A stretch of 64,000 nucleotides of DNA from Manis javanica (taxonomy: Eukaryota; Chordata; Mammalia; Pholidota; Manidae). Location of the stretch: positions 32,073,738-32,137,737 of the forward strand of contig NC_133172.1 of NCBI RefSeq assembly GCF_040802235.1. Direction: 5' to 3'. The notes beneath the pieces are model-generated. The model saw only the letters and a program-made list of their open reading frames with translations, was not told where the DNA came from and ran no database searches. The position numbers were made by a program, and so were the translations under genes. Below are positions 49,501 to 58,500 of this stretch, one piece after another. The first letter of the stretch is position 1. Each line of letters starts with the position of its first letter.

Positions 49501-52500
49501 AGGAAAGACATCTGCCAGCCACATGTTGGTGGGAAGGCAGGATGCCTATGGCCTCCCTGGGTGCTGTCTCCCCAGGGTGCCTCCATGGGGAGGGGCTGAT
49601 GGGCTTCCAGGCCCCCAGGTCAGCATCTGGTTCCAAAGAGCCTCATGAGTGAGTGGGGCCCAGAGCTTAGGATCTTAACCAGCTTCTTCCCCTGGGGGAC
49701 GGAGAAGGGGCTGCGGGGCTGTACCCAGCTGTGTGTGACCCTATTTCCTCCCTGCCGAGGAAGGACAGGAGTGCACTGGGCATTAGCCAGTCCCCGAGGG
49801 GATTGCAGACCAAGCAGCTTTTTTGCCATTTTCCCTTTCACCAGATGGGCTGGCACCCCAGCTGGAGGAGGGTGGGGGTGGCAGCCCCTTTCCAGGCTGA
49901 GAGGGAAGGGGATGGGACAGGCCTCTGTGTGTCTGCCTGCAGAGCCAGCAGCCACCCCCGCCCAGCCAGCACCTCCCCAAGCCCAAGGGGGATGCTGCCC
50001 TGAAGATGCGGGCGTCTGTGCGCATGACCCGCTACCTGGAGTCCTGGGGGGCTGCGCGGCCCTTTGCCCACCTCAGCCACCGTGAGAGCGTGAGCAGCAG
50101 TGAGACTGCTGTCCCCACCAGCCGGAGGCCGAAGGTAGGACTGCTCCCTCCGAGGGAGCTGTGGACGGGACCCTGAGGAGGGGCAGGAGAGCCCGTCCTT
50201 CTATCCAGGCCTCACTGCCTCCATCTGTAAAATGGTGCCTGACCCTGTGCTGCCTCCCTCCTGGGCTCTTGGGGTGCTCCAGGGAGTATGAGAACGGCCC
50301 AGTCCTCGGTCCCCAGACTGTGTTTGGCTTTGGTATCAGATGCCTGAAGCTTGGACGTCCCCTACACCCACCCCATGTTTCTGAGCACCTGGTGATAGAT
50401 GTCAGGGCTCCGCAGGCTGGGCAATCTCTCTCCCTCCCTTCCCTTCCAGGCCATTCCCCTGAGGCGCCACCGGACTCCTGATAGGTATGTGCACTGCCCC
50501 TCCTTCCTGCCACGTGTGGCCTGCCCTCCTGGCCAAGCACTGCCCCAGTCACCTTCTCTAGCCAGGTTGCCCAGGCCAGCCTCCTCCTGGGCAGCTCTGC
50601 TAGGCCCAGCCCTGACTATGGAGTTGGCTGTGGCTTGGGTCAAAGTGTTTTAGGAACCAGAACTTTGCTGTCACTGAGTGCCTGTGGTGTACCCACCCTG
50701 TAGGGGGCTCAGCAGGGCTGGTGTGAAGGAGCTCTGGGTTTAGTGGAAGAGGCCTTGGCCTGGGGACTGGGGTCTGCCCTCTGCTTGCTGGCACCTGGGG
50801 GAGGCTGTGTGATGCTGGGTGTTCTCCTGCCCTCTTTGGGCCTTAGGGGACCCATCTGTTTCTCCACTATCCTGTGCAAGGCTTTGGGGCCTCCTGCAGG
50901 CCCCTGGGGACCCCACTTGGGGGAGTCATCTTGTCCGCACCCCTGCCTCTGGGCAGGTGGATGTGGCCCCTGGGTGGTGCAGTCGTGGATGCCTGATTCT
51001 AGAAGCGCATCCCCCAAGGGGCGGTCGGAGGACGACTCATATGATGATGAGATGCTCTCAGCCATTGAGGGGCTCAGCTCCACGAGGTGAGGCTCCCAGA
51101 TGTCTGCTCACCCCCTCACCTAAGGGGGGCCTGATACGGCCAGGCCCACCTTGTACCCATACGCCTGGTGGCCCGGCTCTTGCTGGGCTCATTGTAGCTC
51201 CTTCCCTCCCTGGTGCTGCTTCCCAAGGGGGGTCTGCCCACTTCCCCTCCTGAGGGTGGGGTCCCTGCCTGTGGTCCCTGCCCCTCCCCTTACCTGAAGG
51301 TGGGCCTCTGTCCCCCACTCCCCCAGGCCTCACATCTTACTGCTTGTGTCTGCCGCCTTATAGGCCCTGCTGCACCAAGTCCGATGACTTCTACTCCTTT
51401 GGGTCCATCTTCCTGGAGAAGGGCTTTGAGCGGGAGGTGAGGGCTCCTGAGCAGCTCCAGCAATGGGACCTGGGGTGAGGGGTGGGGGCACAGGCCATGC
51501 GGCAGCCAACACTCCCAGAAAATTGTTCAGGGGGGGTCACGGGGAGGGCCAGCTCCAGCTGGCTGGTGAGAATGGGAGACTTAATCCAGCCCCCCTTGGG
51601 TTCTCTTCCTGCCGGCCTCACCCCTGTTCCTGACATGCCCCATTAGGGATTTGCCCACTTGGGTTTGGGACGTTTGCTCACTTCAAACACGAGCACCTTA
51701 GCAGGTAAGGCCAGTGCAGCCAGCCGTAGGCCGGCAGCAGCCTAGTAATTGGGAAAAAGCTTCACTTCAGTATCAGTGCCGAAGGGGCTGGTTGGCTGCT
51801 TCAGCAACGTGCTTTTTTGCCACTAGTGACCATCTACTTGTTTCTGGAGCATCTACTGGGTTCTGACAACTTCCTGGGCACATGTGTTGTCACTGAACCT
51901 TCAGACGGTCACCAAGGGCACTGTTACCCATTTCACAGGCTCTCAGAGCCCATCTTGGCCTCAGGTGTGGCCCATCTGGGAGGGTGGCTGCAGCCTGTGG
52001 CTCTGGTGTGGGGACCTCTCTCCTGCCCAGCCTACAGGATTTGGTGCTGGGGGTAGGGTAGGGGCGGGCTGCCTCTAGCTGGGGCTCCCTGAGGAGCTGG
52101 GGGTCTGGAGGAGGCAGTGTCACCAGAACGCCACCCCACTGGGCCTTCCGCTGACTGTGTGGTGCTGGCAGGCTGCTGGGCTCTCTGAGCCTTGGTTTGC
52201 CCGTCTGCAGCAGGAGCCCTCAGGGGCCAGGATAATGAGATGGTGCTGGAGTAGGGGGCCGGGCAGCACCGGGTCCCTGCCTGCCAGTGCCCGGCTCAGG
52301 ACCTGCCTTATATCTCGGTTTGCAGTGAGGGGCAGACCCACCACTAGCCTGTCTCAGCAGCTTGGTTCCCATATGCAGATGGGAGGCCATGGCCTTTTCA
52401 GGGGCCTTGGAAAGAAAGTCAGGGAATCTGGAGGGCCTGTATCCAGGTTGCTGCTTAATGATGGTGTCACACCATCATCTAGAGCTCAGGGTGGGTGTGA

Positions 52501-55500
52501 GGGGGTTTTTTAGGGTGATTGACTTGAGCCAAGGTAGACTTATGAAGGGGTGAGAGCAAGTGGCCCTGCAGCTGGGGCCTTGGCCGCCCTGGGCACCCCT
52601 TACAGTCTCTGTTGTCCTCAGTACCGCCTGGCACCCATCCCCCGGGCCCGCCGTTACTTCGCCTGCGCCAGCCTCGTTTTCGTCTGCATCCTGCTCATCC
52701 ATGTTCTGCTCATGCCCAGGTCAGTGTGGTGGCCAAGGATGGCCCAGGCCACGAGGGGCCGTGGCCTTACAGGATCCACCAGAAAACCTGGGAGGGGCTG
52801 CATGGCTAGGAGAAAGGGGCCCGCTGTTTGAGTTCAGTAACTGTAGACCCTGGAGTCCCAGAAACTGGCACAGGGATCTGACCCCCAGCCCTGGAATTAC
52901 TCATTTGTGTTTTCATTGGAAGCCTGCTTCACCTTAGAAGTCATCTGTCACCTGTGTCGCCTTGTATGTGTCTGTAGTTTGTGACCCGTGCCTGAAGTGT
53001 TTGCAGTCCTAGAAGGGCAGACCTAAGACCTCTGCTGCCATCATCTTCTCTTCGATATGGGAAACTGAGGCCCAGAGGGGTTAATGACTTATCCAGGCTG
53101 CATGGCCAGGATGTCAGGAGTGGCTGAGGTTCATGCCTCTGCCCCAGGGGCCCTTTAGGTGTGCTGGGGACGAGGCCACAGTGAGGAAGCCAGCTGCTTG
53201 GTGGTTTCGGGAAGGGGGTGGCTAGGCTGAAGGACCCCGGGGACTGTGGTTTCAGATGTGCTCAATAAAGATACACCAGGGAGCACTCCATGGTACTTAC
53301 GGGCCAGATGTGATCTGAAGGCTGTGTAATCACTCATTTCTTATATACTCAGTCTAGAAAGGGGGGTGTGATCTTGATCTTGGCCTTCATGTTTTGGCCA
53401 GGCCTCGTGTGTTTTTAGTGGGGCACTGGGCCAGGCTTTTCAAAGGTCCCCTTTGGTGAGTCTAGAGTAGCAGTTTGGGAGGGGTGAAGGGGGCAGAAGG
53501 TGACCATGAGCCTGAGAACTGGGGTGCTGGGAGGGGTGGGGGAACAGGCCCGTGGCTTGGCCCTGGACACATGATCCCCCAGAACTTAGGGTTTTCTTTC
53601 CTTCTTCTCAGGATGGCGACTCTAGGTGTGTCCTTTGGGCTGGTGGCCTGTGTGCTGGTGCTGGTGCTAGGCCTGTGCTTCGCTGATGAGTTTTTGGTGA
53701 GTGGGGAGGCCACTGACTCAGTTCCTGGCCAGGCCTCCCACATGTCGGAGGCCCCTGCCTCCTGCCCCTACCCTGGCTTGGGAGCCCTTCCTGGCGAGCC
53801 TTGCCCACCTGGGCCCTGCCCCTCCTGCCTGGAGGACACATTACGAGGCTCTGGAGCCTTCTCCCAAGGGTTCTACTTTCTCAGCCCAGTGGTCCCCAAG
53901 TGGCTGTGGCTGTCCATGGCCCCAAGGGTGGGAGTGTCTTTCTGTCTGCACAGCACATGTGCACCGAGCTCTGGGATGGGCGCAGAGCACCTGCTGACTC
54001 TCCCTGGTGGAGTTCTCCCTGCAAGGCTTCAGGCAGGCTCCGCCTCCCTGCCGGGGGCTGTGCCGCTGACGTGACCCCTGGACTCCACAGAGCTGTTGCC
54101 CAGCCTGGGGGATGCTCCAGGCCATCTCCGAGAGGGTGGAGACACAGCCCCTGCTGCGGGTGTCCTTGGCCGTCCTGACCATTGGCAGTCTGCTCACCAT
54201 TGCTATCGTCAACCTGGTGGGTTCTGGGGGCGGGAAAGGCGGGACCCCTGGTGCCTGTGCAAAGGCTGGTGGGAGCCAGCCTTTGACTCTGGGAACCTCC
54301 AGATTCTAGAATCCCATAATCTCGTTGCCTAAAAGTTGCTTTGGGTGTAACCTTTCCCAGAGCCCTGTGGATGGACCGTAAGGTCAGGCTTAGAGCCCCT
54401 GTACCCTTCAGTTTTCAAATGAGCACTTGGGCTCCCCAGAGAGCTTATGTGTCCAGCCCTGTGAGGTTGCTGGAGTCTCCTTGTCCAATGACAACTCCCC
54501 TCTTGACATCCGCTTGCTTCTTTGTGGCCCGCTGGGGAGGCCCAGTCCTGCCCAGAGTCTGTGTCCTCACTAGGGACGAGTCACCTGAGGGACAAGCTGG
54601 GGGGGACACTTGAGCGCCTGTTCCCAGGCCGTGCTCATGTGCTCGGTGTCCCGTCCCTCTCCTCCCAGCACCGCATCTGGAGCTCGGGTCTGTCCTTTAC
54701 CTCCACATTACAGTCACTAGGCTGCCTGCCTCCCTCAGTGTCACCTGGGGAGGAGGGGGCTTGTTGGAAGCGCTGACCCCAGCTTCTCTGGCCCCCTCCC
54801 TGAGTCAGCCTCTGCTGCTCTGGGGCTAATGTCCATGTGTCTTCATTGTACACCCTCTGCCCTGGCCCCTTCCCACTGTGAAGCTGATGGCTGATGCCGG
54901 AAATCGGGCACGGGCTTGGGGCTGTGTTGAGAACTGGGTCTGGCTGGAGTTGCCCATGGTGCTGGTCCAGGGCCCAGCCCCCCTGGCTCCTCCAACCCCC
55001 CAGCCCCGCTTGGCCCTGGCAGGTGCTAGAGTCTCAGGCCTCTGGGCCAACCTTCACGGGGACCTGTCTCCTCCATAGCCGCTGATGCCGTTCCCACCAC
55101 TGGGGCTGTCTCCCGGCAACAAGACGAGCCTGAGCGCTACGAACGGCTGGGACAGGATGCTGTGCGACCTCCTCCAGGTGAGGGTGCCGGGTGCTGGACC
55201 AGCCTACGCCCTCTCTAGGACTGCTTTTGCCCAGGTTGGGACATGAAAAGCCACTGATTCTGAGCACCTGTGACCACAGGGTATGTCAGAGCTGAGGCCA
55301 GCCTCTCCCAGGAGAGGTGGAGAGAGAAGGGCCCAGACAGGGCTGAGGTGGCCTCTGGTCCTGGAGGGCACAGGAGCCTCAGTGCTGGCACACATGGTCC
55401 AGGATGTGAGAGGGTCAGCATCCTGTGGGTGTCTCCCAGCCTCTCCTCTTTGGCAGGCCTTTTAGGATCGCCCATTTCATCGACAAGAAGGTAGCTCAGA

Positions 55501-58500
55501 AAAGTTGGCTGCCGTGCCTCAGGTGGTAGAGCTAGGACTGGGCCCCAGGCAGGCTGACAACAGGAGCCATGCCTGGAGAGCCCCTGCGGGCAGCAGGATG
55601 AGGGAGATGGGGCCTCGGGGAGCGGTGGTGAATTTGAGCTGGTGTCTAAAAGGGCAGAAGTTTATGGGCCAGCATGGGAGAGGGCCCAGTGAGAAGAGGC
55701 TGAGGCACGCAGTGGGGCAGCAGGATTTCAGGTGGTTGTGTTACGGAGAGGGAGTGGGGAGAATTGGGAGATGAAGCCAGAGGTAGGACTGGTCCAGGTC
55801 AGGGTGGACCACGAATGCCCCGGCGAAGAGCTTGGTCTTTATTCTGGGGGCCTCATCGTGTTCTTGAGCAGAAGAGTAAAGTGGGGCAAGGTGCAAGGTC
55901 AAGGCAGGACTCAAGGCAGGGAGGCCCCCAGGTACATGCACACCACTGCTCTGACTTTTGCATGTCTCATCCACACACCACCTGCTATTTTATTTACTAT
56001 CTTTTTCCCCTTTGGGTTCACTTGCCTAAGTACAAGTAAAAACACAGTAAGAACAACACAGCACTGCAAAGTTTTAGATCCCATTGTGTGGTCTTTGTTA
56101 AGATGGGAGGTCAGCAATGCTGCACCCAGTGGCTCTTTGCAGAGTTCCCCGGGTGGAAGGGGCTCTGTGATTCAGTGTCCGAGCTGAGGTGTCCCCCACT
56201 TTGGTGGCCACTGGTCCAGTAGGTGCCTCTTGGTAACCAGTGTCCCCCCATCTCCCAGTATTATACCTGCAGCTGCATCCTGGCCTTCCTCGCCTGCTCT
56301 GTCTTCCTGCGGATGAGCCTGGAGCCGAAGGTCGTGCTGTGGACAGTGGCCTTGGTGGCCTACCTGGTGCTCTTCACCATGTCGCCATGCTGCCAGTGGG
56401 ACTGCTGCGTACACAGCTGGGGCAACCTCACCGAGATCAACGGTACCCGCAGGTGGGGCCCATAGCCTTTCTGCCAGGGCCCTTCCCACTGCCTCTCTTG
56501 ACTGTGGCCCCCTGTGACATGTTCCGTTTTGGTTCAGTGTTATTGCAAACTAAGGGGTGTTTGCATTCACAGTTCCATCTGGACTGGACACCTTGTGGGG
56601 TGCGTTGGCAGGTGGCATGGTTTCCATTTCACAGAGGAGATGTGATGGGACTCAAAGTATTGTGAAGTGTGACTCATTTGCAGGTTCTCTGGGGGATGCC
56701 CCTGGTCCCAAAGAGGCTCCCTGGGCCACCCTGTCTCAGGGCCAGGGTGGAGGCAGGCCTCAGCTCTCGCCCAGTCCCTGCTTTGGACCGGGCCTGAATC
56801 TCCACAGAGTTCTGGGTAGAGCAGCTGTCTCTGGTCTCTCCCTGGACAGGTGGGTGACACCTGTGGATGAGAGGGGCTAGAGCTCTGGGGGCTCTGGGCT
56901 CCAAGTGGATTGAGGAGAAGAAGGGCCTAGCTTCCCTTGAACTAAAAGGCTGGAATTTGGGGGTCCAGAACAAAATCTGCTATGGGTCTGGCTTGCCAAT
57001 CTACAAGTCCTTGACTCACCTTGAGTCATTCCCAGCTGCTCCCTCCCCTGCCTGGGAGGCTTTTCTGTCACTTTGCCATGGTTTCTCTGTGTCATCCAGG
57101 TGTGACTGCAGATAACACCTCCGTGAGGCCTCCCCCACCTCCCAGTCACCCTTCATTCCTTTATAACCTGAAGTCATCTTGTTTGCCATCTGTGCTGGGA
57201 GACCAGGAGCTGAGGGCAGGGGTTTCCATCCTGGTGACCCTTCCACCTGGCTGGCTCGGAGTGGGTGCTCTGGGGACTGGGTGGGAACCAGGGTGACTCC
57301 TGCCTCCCCCCTTCGTGTCCGGCAGCTCCCCATGCGGTTTATGGAGGGACCTGAGGATGATGATCATTTTCTACCTGGTTCTGTTTTATACCACCCTCCT
57401 CATGCTCTCCAGACAGGTACGGCCTTGGGAACACCCCCCGCCACGTGCCTAGGGCAGCTTCTTTCTCCCCCTTTGCTCGGGGTGGGCTGGGGCTGCCTCA
57501 GGTCTGGGGCAGCATGGAGGACAGCAGACAGCCCTGGAGGGAAGCTCTGGTTCTTGGGTCTGGGCTCGTAAGTCAGTCCTTACCATTCGGCGTCACCTCC
57601 CCATCAGGACATGAGTGACATTTAATCTTATGGGTCATTTGAGAACTGTGGGACTTCACGGCCACTGGGAGGTGGCTGTTGAATTGGAGACATTTGCTCG
57701 TGGACACAGGGGGAGTGCTGATGGGCTGGGCCAGTAGCCCCTGGGGCTACAAGTGTGGCCCATTAGCTGCTTGGCCAGGACATTGATGCTCCCCACTGTC
57801 GGCAGATCGACTATTACTGCCGCTTGGATTGTCTGTGGAAGAAGAAGTTCAAGAAGGAACACGAGGAGTTCGAAACCATGGAGAATGTCAACCGCCTTCT
57901 TCTGGAGAATGTCCTGCCAGCGCACGTAGCCGCCCACTTCATTGGTGACAAGTTAAATGAGGTGTGGTGCAAGGGGCTTGGCCTCGAGGGTGGGGAGCCC
58001 CCTGAAGGTACAGTGTGGTCCTGTGCAGCTAGGTGCTTTGGGACTTCGGTTTCCATGGGCCTTGGCCTCGCTGATGTGCCCAGGAGACAATGTGTGGATC
58101 AACTCTAAGGACACAGGCCTTGGAGTCTGAGATTGGGTTTCAAGTTTGATCATGGACAAGATATTTTACTTCCCAGGGCCTTGGTTTCCAGTTCTGTAAA
58201 ATGGGGCCAACAGTGTTAGCCCAGCAGGACTGTGAGCATCAAAATGTATGTCCAGGTACTTAAAACCTGGACAATCTCTGTTGATGAAATGTGTATTTCT
58301 ACCAATTCTGTAAAGCTGTGAGAGTTTTATAAATGAGGCAGGCCCAGGGGGAATTGAACCCTGTCTACTGGTTACCTCTTATTGCCCCAGGGGTTCTCAG
58401 CCCATTGTCTGACTCAGGGTACTTTGCTCAAGAGAGCCAAACACCGACCTGAGCCTGACTCTCCCCAGTTCAGAATGTGATCAGAATCTCCTAATTTCCA

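Larger units (their letters stand above)
50135..56258 (+). other. ADCY7: ADCY7 introns between coding exons 10 and 18
   Basis: The introns are short (277 to 1185 bases). A reverse MIR lies at about 53040-53130 (ATGGGAAACTGAGGCCCAGA). Apart from the exons listed, I see no other gene or RNA. Confidence 0.8.
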
